NCBI RefSeq assembly: GCF_050624435.1
Contig: NC_134539.1
Span: 46,656,001-46,720,000 of the forward strand
Origin: Tenrec ecaudatus
Lineage: Eukaryota; Chordata; Mammalia; Afrosoricida; Tenrecidae
Length of the DNA stretch: 64,000 nt
Direction: 5' to 3'
The notes under the pieces are model-generated. The model was not told the origin of the DNA, searched no databases, and worked only from the letters and a program-made list of their open reading frames with translations. The translations under genes were made by a program, and so were the position numbers. The stretch's first letter is position 1, and every line of letters starts with the position of its first letter. This document shows, one piece after another, positions 1 through 11,880 of this stretch.

Positions 1-150
1 CTGGCTTCAGATGGAGCCTGTGGCAGAGTGGCTTCTCATTGGGCTGAGATCCTCAAAGTCAGCAGTTCAAAACCACCAGGCACCTCAGGAGACAGGGCTT
101 ACTACTCCTATAAACATTTACAGTCTTAATATCCTCAGCCCCCAAACAAA
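1..150 (+). mobile_element. AfroSINE
   Basis: tRNA-derived head GGAGCCTGTGGCAGAGTGGC and B-box-like AGCAGTTCAAAACCACCAGG, then ACTACTCCTATAAACATTTA. The 3' part is lost. Confidence 0.8.
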
Positions 151-204
151 GAAACAAAAATCCATCTACTCCATGGCAGTGAGTTTGGTTTTGGAAGGTG
201 GCTT

Positions 205-382
205 AAGAGCCCTGGTGACTTAGTGGTTACCTGCTGGGTTGTGAGCAGTTCAAAACCACCAGCAGCTTCAAGGGAAAACAATGAGGCTTTCTACCCTTGC
301 TGTCTCTAAAAACTAGAGAGGCAGGTCTACCTTGTCCTACAAGGTCACCCTGACTGGGAATCAACTCGGTGGCAGTGATGTT
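205..382 (+). mobile_element. AfroSINE
   Basis: Full-length: AGAGCCCTGGTGACTTAGTG, GAGCAGTTCAAAACCACCAG, TTTCTACCCTTGCTGTCTC and the tail GGAATCAACTCGGTGGCAGT. Confidence 0.88.
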
Positions 383-399
383 TTGTTTGTTTTTTCAAA

Positions 400-632
400 A
401 CCATTTTACTGGGAGCTAATACAGACATTGTACCACTCTATAGTTCAATCACATCAAGCAGTATCGGGCAATTGCTACCACCATAAATGTCATTTGTTCA
501 AACCTCTCCAAGGGAGAAAGACAAGGCTTTCTACTCCTGTGAAGAGTGACTGTCTCAGAAACGCACAGGGCCAGTTCTACCCTGTCCTGAACGGTCACTG
601 TGCATGGGAATCAACTTGATGGCAGTGATTAT
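400..632 (+). mobile_element. AfroSINE 3' half behind another repeat
   Basis: 510-632 is an AfroSINE body and tail (AGGCTTTCTACTCCTGTGAA to GGAATCAACTTGATGGCAGT). The preceding 400-490 matches, in reverse orientation, the sequence at ~25130-25225 (CTTGATGTGATTGTTGAACT there). That marks a further unnamed repeat. Confidence 0.7.
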
Positions 633-649
633 AGAGCAAGGAAGTCATC

Positions 650-835
650 CGGAGCCCTGATGGTGTAGTCGGTACGTGCTGGGCTCGCACCACAAAGTCA
701 GCAGTTCAAACCCAGCGCTCAGCAGGAGAAGATGGGGCTCTCTGCTCCTGTAAAGGTTTCAAGTCTAAGAAACCCAAAGGGGCAGTTTGAATCTGACTTA
801 CTCATGAGTCAGAATTGACTCAATGGTGGTAGGTT
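650..835 (+). mobile_element. AfroSINE, full-length
   Basis: GGAGCCCTGATGGTGTAGTC through GTCAGAATTGACTCAATGGT. The tRNA-like head and conserved tail are both present. Confidence 0.9.
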
Positions 836-839
836 GGGA

Positions 840-2020
840 AAGAAATCTTTAGGAATCTGGATTTATGAATGATGATCATTGTAACAGTGATTGTTAGGAT
901 AGCAAAAACAAACCATTGAATAGGACAATGGGAAAATAATCAGGTTATATTTTAGAATATAACTTTGAAACAAGATGTTTCTGAAGTCTTTTTAACGATA
1001 TGGGGAAATGCTCATGATATGATTATGCTAATGAAATGTATATGGAGATATAAACTGTGGAAAAAACATATTCAATGTGTACAGGGAAACACGGAGAAAA
1101 ATGTAATGTTAGCTATCGCTAGGGAGGGATCGTTCTATTTTCTCCTTGAGTCTGTGTCTAACACCACAAGTTGAGCATATAGAAATATGGCATTAGAATA
1201 TAGAATTCATAATCTGGACAAAGTTATCCGTCAGAATCTCAATAGGAAACAGATGGCACACTCAAATCAAGTCTGAGAGAGAGTGACTTACACAGGGCTC
1301 AATGACACAGGTGGGAGGTCCAGGAGACCCACAGGGGACAGAGCGGTCCAAGAGAAGAGGCCGGGGGAGTGTGAGCAGAACTCGGGGTGGAGAAAAAGCA
1401 AGTGTCTAGAGCATGCTGTACTGAGAGGACCGGAGAGCTTCAGTTGTGAGAACAGCCAGCCCACGGGACCTGGCAGAGTCGCTTGCTTCTCCCCTCGGAT
1501 TCTTTGCCGGCAGAACCAGCTGGAAGTCAGAGGTCAGGGACTCCAAGACCAGCCGCACACAAGTCAGCCTTGTAAAGCTGAGCAGAATGGCACAGGGTTG
1601 ACCTGGACGTGCGAATGGAAGCTACCTGGTGTCTGAGAAACATCGGTCCCCCGACGTAAAAGAAGTCGTAAACCCATGTTCCTTGGCGCCGTTTCCATAA
1701 TGGGCCCCAGGTGGGAAACCGGAACACCGTGTGAACATGCCGTGGGCTGTGAGGCAATGTTCGGCGAGAGGACATCTTGCAGTCATCTGCTGAGCGAAAT
1801 AAGCTAGTCAGGCACGGACAGGCGTGGTGTGATCTCACGTGTGTGGAATAAATAAATGTACCGCAACAAGATCATTAGTGGTCGGAGGGCGAGGGGGAGG
1901 GGAGTTGTAGTTTGAGAAGCGCTGCGTTTGTGTTAATGGTGGTGGGATCTTTCGGAAAAGGATCGTGATAATAATAATGCTCCCCAACACACACCCCACC
2001 CCCCGAAAAAACACACACCA
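840..2020. other. Intergenic, nothing recognised
   Basis: A/T-rich, then unique sequence. No gene, splice-site-flanked coding segment or known repeat recognised, apart from short open frames without support. Confidence 0.5.
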
Positions 2021-2021
2021 A

Positions 2022-2195
2022 ACCTCACTGTCATGGAGTGGATGCCGACTCATCGTGACCCACGGGAAGACGGTCAATGTCGAGGGGAATGGACAGCTCT
2101 GGCTTTCTCCCTCAGATCGGCTGGTGGTTTCAAACCGCTGAGATTTCAGATCGCAGCCTCACATTTAACTGCTACACCACCGGGGAGCCTGATAA
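2022..2195 (-). mobile_element. AfroSINE
   Basis: Reverse orientation: tail CACTGTCATGGAGTGGATGC, B-box region GGTGGTTTCAAACCGC, head TGCTACACCACCGGGGAGCC. Confidence 0.85.
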
Positions 2196-2199
2196 ACTA

Positions 2200-3027
2200 G
2201 CAGTCCAACACGAAAAATGTTTAATGAATGCCATTGAACCGTCAATGTAGATGTGAAGGGGGAAAAGAGACGTGAGGAAAATACGTTGTAAACGCTTTCA
2301 GGATTCATCGATCCTGAAAGGTAGAAGCATACCTAAAGTCTAACCTTATCTTTCCATTTGAAATTTATGTTTTTACCAAGTCTTGCCCTCACCTTTGATT
2401 CATCTCCAGGGCCGGCGTTGATTGGTGTGAGAAGATACTTGACCCAAGTGGCCACAGCTGTTCCTGATCGAATCGGTCTCCCCTGGGCCTTGAAGCACAT
2501 GACGTCCTCTCTCTCAGGGGCAGCTCCGGAATGAGAGGCGTGCAACATGCCAGGGCCCTGTTTCCTGCTCTGTGGAGGAAAGGGTGGGCAAAAGTGAGAG
2601 TGCTGGTGTCCCCCAAGAGAAGCAGATAGTTGGTGGAGACCACTGGCAGCGCTGCATCAGCTCGTTATTGGGGCATCAAAAGCTCAGCCCTATTTCTGCT
2701 CTTCCATGGGATTGGCCTTCAGTCCTTCTCGGATTCTGGAATCCACAAAGTCCCTTTGTCTAACGCTGGTTAGGTAAACAATATGCACTCAGTCACTAAC
2801 CTGGAGATGGGCCCTTTGAATGGGCTCCGGCTGGGAGTCTGCTTCCCAGAGGATTCCAGCCCTGAAAGCCCACGACATTACTCTCAGCAATGGGGTCCTC
2901 AGGAAGCACACTCACCTCAGGGGCAACAGGTTTGTTTTTAGGCTATTGTGAGTTTTGTCTGACCCAGTTCCAGATGGGCTTCGGAGACTTTCAAAGAAAA
3001 GGAACATATTGGCCATATTTGAAAGCC
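2200..3027. other. Intergenic, nothing recognised
   Basis: Unique sequence of ordinary composition between an AfroSINE and a MIR. No feature supported. Confidence 0.5.
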
Positions 3028-3190
3028 TCGTGCCATAGGCTTTGGAGTTCAAAAGACCTGGGTTTGACTCCTATATGAACCATGGACTAGTGATGTAGCA
3101 AGTTGTAGAACTACTATGAACCCGTTTTCTTTTCTTGGGAAATGGGAATCACATTATATACCCTGCCCAATGTTACAGAGACTAAGAAAG
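3028..3190 (+). mobile_element. MIR
   Basis: AGACCTGGGTTTGACTCCTA is the diagnostic MIR core. It is followed by the diverged ...TTTTCTTTTCTTGGGAAATG part. Confidence 0.7.
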
Positions 3191-3975
3191 GTCATGTATA
3201 TAAGGTCTAGCTCTGTACCTTGATCACAGTGGACTCATCCCACTGGCAACATCAAAGTTTCATTGCTCTTTGTTATACCCGAGTTTGCAGGTATTACAGA
3301 CTTCAGACAGTCCCTAAAATCCTTTTCCCCACCCTAAACTTGCACTGGCTTTTGAGTCTAATTGTGGGATTTCAAGAATTCCCCTGTTCAATATCCCCTT
3401 TGTTAATTCCAGAGAAATTGTTGAACAGGCATGTAGAAATTTCTGAAGGCACAGATGCTCCTCTGTCTCCAAGGAAGCTTGTTTTCCATTTCATGACCAG
3501 AGCAACGGCAGCGGTCAGTGTTAAAGGAGTCTTTCTCTTCTGCTGTGTATAAATTCTTGGGCCCTTTCCCAGAAAAGACTTTCCAGAATAATTGTCCTAG
3601 AAAGCTATACACAGACTTGCCTGTCTGCTGACTTGCCACACACTGGAGTTAATTCACAGTTCCCCTCATTCACCCACAACGTGATGTGCAAGAAGCCCTT
3701 GGCTTGGGGAAAGATTCTGGGTTCGACTTCCAGCCCTGTTAACTGAGTTTCTAGCAAGTAGTCACTTCAGATGGGATGATTCATTCACTTGCAATTCATT
3801 CAACACACATGCTGTGAAAACTCTTCATGTCCCAGGAGGGGTTGGTGCTAGAGTTTTAAGGATGAAGACCTGCTACTGACCTCAAATCATTAATTACTCC
3901 AGGCAAGTGTCTAGGGTAATTAGCGATAGCGTCTGCAAGGATCAAGCCCCCAAAGTCTCAAGTCTCAATAGCTTA

Positions 3976-3976
3976 T

Positions 3977-4004
<28 letters not shown>
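3976..4004. repeat. (CA)n microsatellite
   Basis: About 14 CA units adjoining an AfroSINE. Confidence 0.95.
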
Positions 4005-4007
<3 letters not shown>

Positions 4008-4039
4008 ATTTTATTGTTCATGCAAAGTCCAATGTAGGT

Positions 4040-4200
4040 CAGGTGGCTGTTCAAACCCACTGGCCACTTCTTGGGAAAAAGATGAGGCTTTCTACTCCAG
4101 TAAAGATGGTTAGTCTCAGAAACCCAAAGGGACAGTTCTATCCGATCCTGTTATAGTTGCTATGAGCCAGAATTGACTCAATGGCATTGAGTTAGTGGAT
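4040..4200 (+). mobile_element. AfroSINE, 5'-truncated
   Basis: GGCTGTTCAAACCCACTGGC, GAGGCTTTCTACTCCAGTAA and tail CAGAATTGACTCAATGGCAT. A (CA)n tract (3976-4004) precedes it. Confidence 0.85.
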
Positions 4201-4400
4201 AGAGAGCTATGTCATTGTAATTTTAATTTGCATTTCCTTAAGAAGCATCTTTCCATGTGCTTATTCATTATTTGTATATCTTCTTTGGTTAAAAAAAAAA
4301 GGAGGGTTGTTGGATTGTTTTTCTTTTTATTATTGAACCATATGAGCTCATTACATTTCCAGAATTCAAGCCCTTTGCCAGAGTCAAGTGTCAGGGGTAG
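4200..4400 (-). mobile_element. L1 fragment, reverse orientation
   Basis: TTTAATTTGCATTTCCTTAA, CATCTTTCCATGTGCTTATT, ATTTGTATATCTTCTTTGG: the complement of the end of L1 ORF2 in mammals. A weaker L1-like piece may lie at 5370-5450. Confidence 0.6.
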
Positions 4401-5861
4401 TGATGTCATCTGAACCTGTCTCGCCTCCGGGGAGTGGATGTGACTCAAGAGCAGCCCAAGACTGAGCCCTGTGACGGAGAGATCAGACATACCCCGTCTC
4501 CAGCCCTTAGACTAGTGTGACACTAGCTGCCCTTCCTTCCTTTGCCGGGGTTGACAATCTCTTGCCATGGACACCCAGAGCTCACAATCCATATTTACCG
4601 GTGTTTATTCAGAACGGGGTACCAGTCAGGATCGGAGGGAGGAAGCATGCAGGAAAAGTCTCCCATCTTCGGACAGCTCCTGCAGCCTCTATGCGGGAGA
4701 GCACTCCTCTGGGCCCAGAGAATAGCGTCCTCTTGGCTGTGCCATCTGTTGCTGCCAGCCCTGCTCTTGGGCTCATTGTAGGCCCCGCATCTTTGGTATC
4801 ACAGTGCTTGGCACTGGTACAGCCATTTTAGGAGCGTCCTCGCCACCTCCTCTCTGTCTCTGTTGCTTCTGTATCTGGCTTCTTTCTCTCTGCAAACCTC
4901 TGTGGGGATGGCTGCTTAAACACACAAACTCCTGGTCCGTTTCAAGGCATAACACTCCCACCAGGGTCCTGAATTGGAACTGACCGATCCCCTCTCAGAA
5001 GGCCACCAACCCTTCAATCGCAGAGTCGGCGCTGCTGGGCTCCAGTTCACCTTCCTTGCATAACCTACCAACCGCCAGTCCCTGCAAAGTGAACAGCAGC
5101 CACGGAGCTGGCTGCACCAGGTCGTTTCACAGTTGGCTCAGGGGAAGTCCATCAACCTAGACAAGAGTAACCACCCTTCGGGGGAGGAAACGAGGCGAAG
5201 GCAACTCCTCGGGGTTTTTGGTGGGGGGCAGGCGGGTGGTGGAAATCTCTCAGGTGTTTTTCCAAAGAAGCAAGGCACAAAGGAGATCACTTCACTACTG
5301 CCAGCTAGAGAGTTTCACAAGCATTTCCTCCCACAATGTGGATTGTTGTTTGGGTTGTGCAATGCCTTTCTGTTTTGGTCAAGTCACCATTTTATTGTTT
5401 TTGTTTACTATTTTGCCTTCTGGTTAAGAAATCTTTCCCTTACACAGGCTTCACGAGCAACGACAGACTGATAGGTGAATACTGAAGTCCAGCCTCCTTA
5501 CCTCGGTTTCAGGACAACTTGGGAGTTCTAGTCCAGCTCCAGCGATCCGGAAGGGTCCGCGGAAGCTCGGATGGAGGCGCATTGAATCTCTTTCCCAGCT
5601 CAGTCTTTCCTTCCTTGCCGTCTTTCTTACAGCTCTATCTCTCAAGAGTAGAATCCCAATACACCTTCAGCACACAGTCTTCTACCTCCAGGAAACCCAA
5701 CCTAAAATATAGGACAAGTTTCTTCACAAACGATTTCTTATATTTCTTATGAGGTAAGAGGGCTGTGAGCTGGACCAGGGAGTCACCGGGAGACAGCTCT
5801 AGACAAAGCTGTTCTGAATTTCTTCTCCTCCTCTCTTCCGACCTAATTTCTTATCCGACAA

Positions 5862-6066
5862 AACCAAACCCATGGAACCTGTGCAACAGATACCAGCTCA
5901 TAAGAACCCGATGGGACTGAGGGAACGGCTCCTCAGGGTTTTCAAGCTGCCATCTTTGAGGGAGAGGACGTCACATTGTTCCTCCTTGGAGTGGCTGATG
6001 GGTTTGAACCATCGACCTCTCTGTTAGCGGGGAGACGCTTCAACCACCGTACCACCTGGACTCCTC
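5862..6066 (-). mobile_element. AfroSINE
   Basis: Reverse orientation, ending with the head complement CAACCACCGTACCACCTGGA near 6040-6060. Confidence 0.8.
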
Positions 6067-6139
6067 GGCCGGAGTACGTCTTCATAAATTGAAGACCTTA
6101 CCATGACCGCTGTTGCAACTTTATTGCCCTCTGCTGACT

Positions 6140-7215
6140 CGCATCATGGAAGGCATCGAAATCAACATTCTAGGTGGCAGTGAGCTAAATGAAACGACAG
6201 ATTCAAGAGGAATGGTGTCACGTTCATCATAAAAGAAGACATTTCGAGATCTATCTTGAAGTGCAATGCTGTCTGTGATAGGATAATCTCTCTCCGTAGA
6301 CAAGGAAATCCAGTTGATACAGCGATTACTCAAATGCATGCCTCAACCACTTGCGCTATGGTGGTGGCGGTGGCCAGGGGCATCCAGGCGGTTCTGACTC
6401 GCAGCGACCCTATCTATCCACTACACAGACATTGAAGAATTCTCCCAACGTCTTCAGTCTGAAGATGGTCAAAGATGCCATCAAGATGCTTTGGTGGTGA
6501 TTGGCAGTTGGGATCCAAAAGGGGGGAACAAAGAGAAAGGAAACGCAGTTGGAAAATATGGCCTTGGCAATGGCAGAAATAAGGCTGGAGATCTCAGGAG
6601 AGAACTTTGTAAAGCCGACAACTTCTTCATTGCAAATACCGTTTTTCAACAACACACAGCGACTACACATGCGGACTTCTTCAGATGAGACACACAGGAA
6701 TAAAACTGTCTCTATCTGTGGGAAGAGGCCATGGAGAAGCTCAATATCAACAGCTAAAACCAGTCCAGTAGTTGACCGTGGAGCAGACCATCAATTGCTC
6801 ATATGTAAGTTCAGGTTGAAGCTGAAAAATATGAAAACAGCTCCCAGAGAGCCAAAATACAACCTTGAGTCTATTCCATCTGAATTTCAAGAACATGTCA
6901 GGAAGATTTGCTGCATTGAACCCTAATGACTGGAGACCTGCTGAGCAGTGGGGGCACATCAAGAACATCCTACAAGAAGAATGCAAAAGGTCGTTGAAAG
7001 GACAGCAAAGAGAGCAAGGTGGATGTCAGAAGAAAAGGCTCAGAAACTTGCTCTTATATGTAGTGTAGCTAAGGAAAAGGGAAGGAATGATGAAGTCAAA
7101 GAGCTGAACAGAAATTTTCAAAGGGCAGCTCCAGAAGACAAGGTAAAGTATTTTAATGAAATGTGCCAAGATCCAGAGTCAGAAAACCAAAAGAAGGAGC
7201 AACATGCTCAGTAAA
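6140..7215 (+). mobile_element. RTE (BovB-like) LINE fragment, endonuclease to pre-RT linker
   Basis: Decayed + strand RTE. VVIGSWDPKGGNKEKGNAVG begins near 6491 and corresponds to the endonuclease GDWNAKVG motif, with Asn lost. FIANTVFQQH lies near 6630, DHQLLICKFRLKLK near 6788, and the linker LNRNFQRAAPEDKVKYFNEM near 7107-7160. Several frameshifts break it. A SINE-like scrap (6355-6415) interrupts it. Confidence 0.78.
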
Positions 7216-8317
7216 ATGTAAACTGAAAGAACTTTAATTTAGGAAGCTCGCTCCTATCCAATCAGCTGCAGTTGTGGAGGGCAGAGAGTGGGGAAAGAGG
7301 TTGGGGGGCCTAGCCCAGTGAGGCTAGAGAGCTGGGCAGATGCGTTGGTAAGAAGTCTGTGCATTCTAACTTATCTCCGGAGTGAACGGGACAGGAAAGA
7401 ATCAGAGCGCCCATTCAGGCAAGCAGGGAGGCGGAACTACGACCCGTATCCATGGACAAAAGGGCCATGAAAAGGAAGGGGCGGAGGGATCAGGCGAACA
7501 GTGAGCTGATGGTCAGGTGTCGCTGAGACCGGATTCCCTCTTCTATTGTGCCCTGCAGTACATGCTGTCCTCCCCAGGGGGCTCTCCGTTGGTGCCCAGC
7601 CCATGGGGCCCTCAGATTACATGCCAGGGATCTCGCCCCACAGCTTCTGTGACCTGCCAGTTCAAAAGCTTTCTTTCACCTCGCCCTGCCCACTACCACA
7701 GCCAGACCCCACAGCCCAGTTTTCCTCCGTCAGCCTTTCCTGTCGTGATAACAGCCCCATGCCCGAGCGCTGCCCATACTTCTGTTCGTAGTGCCTTTGG
7801 CTCACCTGTAGGTTGCGTGAGAGTCAGGAAAAGAGACGTCTGCTACAGTAAGTGTTAGATACTGTTGTCCAAGAGCGTGGCCGCTCATTTCCTGCAGCAA
7901 TTTAAATCGAGTGACAATTAAAAACCAGTTCCTAAAAACAAAAACAAAACCAGTCCCTCCGTGGTAATAGTCGCATTTCAAACACAATAGCCTTATGTTG
8001 AATGGTACAGATAGAGTACCTTTGCATCATTGTAGACAGTTTGGTTGAATCGATTTGCCTTAGAGACCCCCCCCAAACACACCAAATCCCCTGTCAGCCA
8101 TTCTGGCTCATAAGGACTGTGTATGTGTCAGAAGAGAACTGCTCTGTCTCAGAGCAGACCGCCTCACCTTGCTCTTGTAGACCAGATGGTGGATTCCGAC
8201 AGCCAGCCTGAGGTTAGCGGTCCCACGGGTAACACACCGAGTTGCCAAAGTTCTTTGGTGCCTTAGAAGCTAAACTACAATTCTGTGTCCATCCTGTTCT
8301 TTAAGTAGCCAGGGAAG
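7216..8317. other. Intergenic, nothing recognised
   Basis: C-rich and G-rich unique stretches (7280-7860) with no coding support. No repeat recognised. Confidence 0.45.
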
Positions 8318-8680
8318 GATTACCCAATAAGCAAGGTCAGTATAAACTGACTTGTGTTGATGTACTAATCTGTAGTGAACAATTTCTCATGGATTTCACC
8401 AACATAGGGCACTGTCAACAGCAGATGAATCAATAAACGCCGAGTAAGCCCGTGTTTACCTTGATTACTGAGTGCTTTGTCCTCGTCACCGATTCTACAT
8501 TTGAAATAGCTTTAGTTCTCTCCGAAGATGCTGGCGGGTGAGGAGAAAGGCACATGCCAGCCATAGCTAGAAGCAAACTCTTTGATGCGATGGGAGAAAA
8601 AAAAGTGAAACTTTTCACTACAAATTCATGAGTTAGCACAAGCAAGCCCATGTTGACCTTGCTTATTGGGTAATCTGACC
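8318..8680. repeat. Inverted-repeat structure, candidate decayed DNA transposon
   Basis: GATTACCCAATAAGCAAGGT at 8318-8337 has a perfect inverted partner at 8656-8675 (core 22 bp, with weaker similarity extending to ~40 bp). A third, more diverged copy of the right arm lies at ~8440-8480 in direct orientation to it. The family was not recognised. Confidence 0.6.
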
Positions 8681-8689
8681 TGGTGGCAG

Positions 8690-8762
8690 CCTCAGGTCCT
8701 GCGACAGTACTGAGCACATGGCAGGTGTTCAATAAACAGTTGTTGAATGGATGGATGGATGG
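8690..8762 (+). mobile_element. MIR/L2 tail with TGGA tract
   Basis: CTGAGCACATGGCAGGTGTT, CAATAAACAGTTGTTGAATG and an ATGG tetranucleotide run, the usual 3' end of MIR/L2. Confidence 0.65.
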
Positions 8763-10059
8763 TAAATCTTCATTGGGGGAGGAAGAAAGTGAAATTCAGA
8801 GAGGCCAATGATTTCTCTGTGTGGCTCAGCAAGCATGTGACAGCGTGCGGAGACCACAGTTTGGTCCTTTGCCCTCCCAGCACAATCATGCTCCAGTCCC
8901 TCCCTGGGGAGGCCTTGAGTTGCCACCAAGCTCTGAAACAGGAACGCGCGATGATCTTGGTGTCACTTTCAGAAATAGATACGGAATTTCCCCGCCCCAG
9001 GGTAAAAGGAGAAGAACATGTGGAGGAGAGAAAAGTCAACGAATAGAAGGATCCATTCATGCCTTGAATAATGAAAAATAGCTCAGTCAACATTTTGGCA
9101 TTTTTCCTCTCACTTTCTCTTGAAGTTTTGAGTTTTCCCACAGGATGTGTCACTTGCTTTTGAAAGCTAATTTAAAAAAGTGTACCAGTTAACGAAATCA
9201 GAATCGTGCTGCTTTCTCTCCCCAGCCTCATCTTGAAGCATCTGGGCCCATTGCTTTTGTTTGAGGTCAGTGTAGTTCAGAATCCGTGGACACCCCTCCC
9301 CCCATCTGCAGTGGCTTCCACCATGATGGGGACTGAAGAGCTAGCCAACCTGGGAAGGATAAACCAAAAGAGGCAAAACAGAAAATGGTGCTTGGGTCTG
9401 GAGGTTTCACAGGTAGGGCCAGAGGTTCTATGCTCACAGGGGGAGGAAAATGAATTCCTTGCTTAGGAGAAGCTTCTCCCACAATAAAACCAGAAATAGA
9501 AAGCACTGTTTCTTGACCCTGGGCCATGTGGGTCTGAATAGCATGGTGATTCCAAGTGGTAAAATTAATGTAAAACAGCCAAGAACTAGAAAAACTTGAA
9601 GGATCTGAGAATTCGTGAAGCCACACAATAGGGGCACTTCCAAAGTTAAGTCATGATGCCCATAGTAACCCATGATGAAGATGAGCTTGTAATGCATTTG
9701 CAAACCCACACATGGGAATAACCACATATAGAGAGGTATTGCACCCCCAGAACCACAGAGAGCAAAGCAATCTGAAAGAAAATTTAAAGACACGCAAGTT
9801 CAAAAGGTTTTTAATTTTGTTTTTAAGAGCTAAAGAAAAAAAAGCTAAAGAACCCCCCCCCCCTCAGATATTTTGAGCCTTAAGGCAAGTACAGAACATT
9901 ATGGGAAAAAGACAGGTGGGTTTGAAAAATATTGATAGAGAAATTCTAAGGAAAAATCAGTACAGTCTTAGAAATAAAGGGAACCCATAAATTCATGTTT
10001 TCACTGGTCCCTAAAAGTTCACCACTTCTGGGAAAAGTTTTACATTCATGTCTGAGTTA
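8763..10059. other. Intergenic, nothing recognised
   Basis: Unique sequence with a poly(C) run near 9855-9863. A minus-strand open frame around 9434-9793 was examined and rejected as a gene. Confidence 0.45.
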
Positions 10060-10570
10060 AAGTTAATTGTGCCAACCTGGCCAATAAACACATGTGGGAT
10101 TAACTGAAGGGTGGAGAGATAATTGGCTAGGTGAGCCTCGCCTTTCTAGTTCTCGGGTCTCTTGCTTTGTAATGGTTGGACCAGGGTGCAGCTGCCTTAG
10201 CCAGTTCTCTGCTTCAGCTGGCAAGGCTCATTTCCTGCAAGACATCCCTGAGGAAAAGCCACATGGACCTGCCCCGATGCAGCCCTGGGCGCTGGAGCAG
10301 CCTTATGGAGACCCCTGCCAGCGCTGAGATGCTTACACGTTCACTGATTTGGCTTTCCTCCTGCAGTCAGCATCCTTGCATCTGTTTTGTGAGATGGAGG
10401 AGGACTTTGTGGATTGGTGTCAGAAAAATGGGCTAATGTTGGACTTGTGGGCTTGGGCAACACTGGGTTGGGATGTTTTCTTGATGTACACTTACCCTTT
10501 ATATCAAAATTTCTCTTATACATGAGTTTCTGTGGATTTGTTTCTCTAAAGTACCCAGACGGACACAATG
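10060..10570 (+). mobile_element. LTR-like repeat (family B), copy 1
   Basis: About 510 bp shared with 25443-26033 and, reversed, 21943-22440. Shared landmarks are GCCACATGGACCTGCCCCGA, CTGCCAGCGCTGAGATGCTT, GGGATGTTTTCTTGATGT and the end GGATTTGTTTCTCTAAAG. Size, a TATATAAACC-like stretch near the right end and single copies suggest a solo LTR, possibly ERVL/MaLR. The family is not identified with certainty. Confidence 0.6.
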
Positions 10571-10926
10571 TCTTCAGTTGGAATTCCCATACCAAACTCA
10601 TGGTATGAACTCATACCTCACCTCACCTCAGATTGCTATTCTTAGAAAGACGTCTACTCTGTGGCGTAGTCTTACTCTGTCCTAAAGGGGATGGTAGTGG
10701 GTTATTTAATCTGCACCCTGGCTCGAGGAAGTCTGAGGAGCTATTCCATATGGGAGAGGCAAGGAGCACCCCAATGGACCTGTGCATCCGTCACCCCAGG
10801 ACAGTTAGAGAGTAACGATCGATGTGTATTTCGTCAATTGTTACTGAGATGCTAGGGAGCCTGTTTGAGCAGCTCTCTACATTTATGGTTGTTTTTTCAG
10901 AAGTGGATCACTAGATTGTTCTTCTG

Positions 10927-11106
10927 CAGGGATCCTCAAACTTTTTAAACAGGGGGCCAGTTCACTGTCCCTCAAACCCGTTGGAGGGCCGGACTATAGT
11001 TAAAAAAAAAACTATGAACAAATTCCTATGCACACATCTTATTTTGCTGGATGAATGTCCTTGGCAGGCCGCATGTGGCCCGCAGGCTGTAGTTTGAGGG
11101 CGCTTG
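10927..11106 (+). mobile_element. hAT-type non-autonomous element (OposCharlie/OC1-like)
   Basis: About 180 bp with inverted ends: left CAGGGATCCTCAAACTTT, right the reverse complement of CAAGCGCCCTCAAACTACA. Interior phrases GGGGGCCAGTTCACTGTC and GGCCGCATGTGGCCCGCAGG are typical of the hAT group that includes OC1, reported in tenrec. No clear 8-bp target duplication remains, so it is older or decayed. The family name is from memory. Confidence 0.65.
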
Positions 11107-11204
11107 TTAATCTAAGGTGCCTCAGGGTGGAACCCCAACTGCCAAAATTCAGTATTTCATCTGAGGTAATGTATACAAGATAGCATTTTACAAGGATAGC
11201 TCCT

Positions 11205-11880
11205 TAAAAAAAACTTTTATTGGAGGCTCTTATATCTCTTATCCCAATCCATGCATTCATCCAGTGTGTCAAGCACATTTGCACATATGCCGCCATCATC
11301 ATTTTCAAAGCATTCTTTTCCCACTTGAGCCCCTGATATCAGCTCCCCATTTCTTTCCCTTCCCTCTCTGGCCCACCCTCCCTCATGAACCCTTGATAAG
11401 TTATAGATTATTATTTCCATATCTTACATTGTCCTCTGTCTCCCTTCACCCACCTTTCCATTATTCGTCCCACTGGGAGGGGTTTCTAGATTGATCCTGG
11501 TGATCGATTCACCCTTTCTCCCCCCCCCCCCCTATCCTCCTCTAATGATATCTCTACTCTCCTTGTTGGCCCTGAGGGGTTTATCTGTCCTGGATTCCCT
11601 GTGTTGCCGGCTCTTATCTGTAGCAGTGCGCGTGCTCTGGTCTAGCCAGATTTGTTAGGTAGAGTTGAGATCATGATAGTGTGGGGAGGAAGCACCAAAG
11701 AAGTAGAGGAAAGTTGTGTGTTTCATCAATGCTAGACTGTACCCTGACTGGCTCATCTCTTCCCTGTAACCCCTCTGTAAGGGGATGTTCAATTGTCTAC
11801 AGATGGGCACCCCCACCATTCACCTTGGGTGTGTTTTTGTTCTGGGTCTTAGATGCATGATACCTTGAAGACGCCTCTAG
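11205..11880 (-). mobile_element. LINE 3' end (family A), reverse orientation
   Basis: Starts with an A-run and CTTTTATTGGAGGCTCTTAT, the complement of the GAGCCCCTAATAAAA tail seen at 53720. It continues with CATCATCATTTTCAAAGCAT and a long C/T-rich stretch, including a poly(C) tract near 11521-11532. The upper end (to ~11880) is approximate. Confidence 0.6.

Noticed and set aside
9434..9793. Minus-strand frame with a hydrophobic stretch resembling an olfactory-receptor segment
   Set aside because: Only a weak likeness around GFTNSQILQVFLVLG; none of the family motifs (MAYDRYVAIC, PMLNP) is present and adjacent frames do not continue it.
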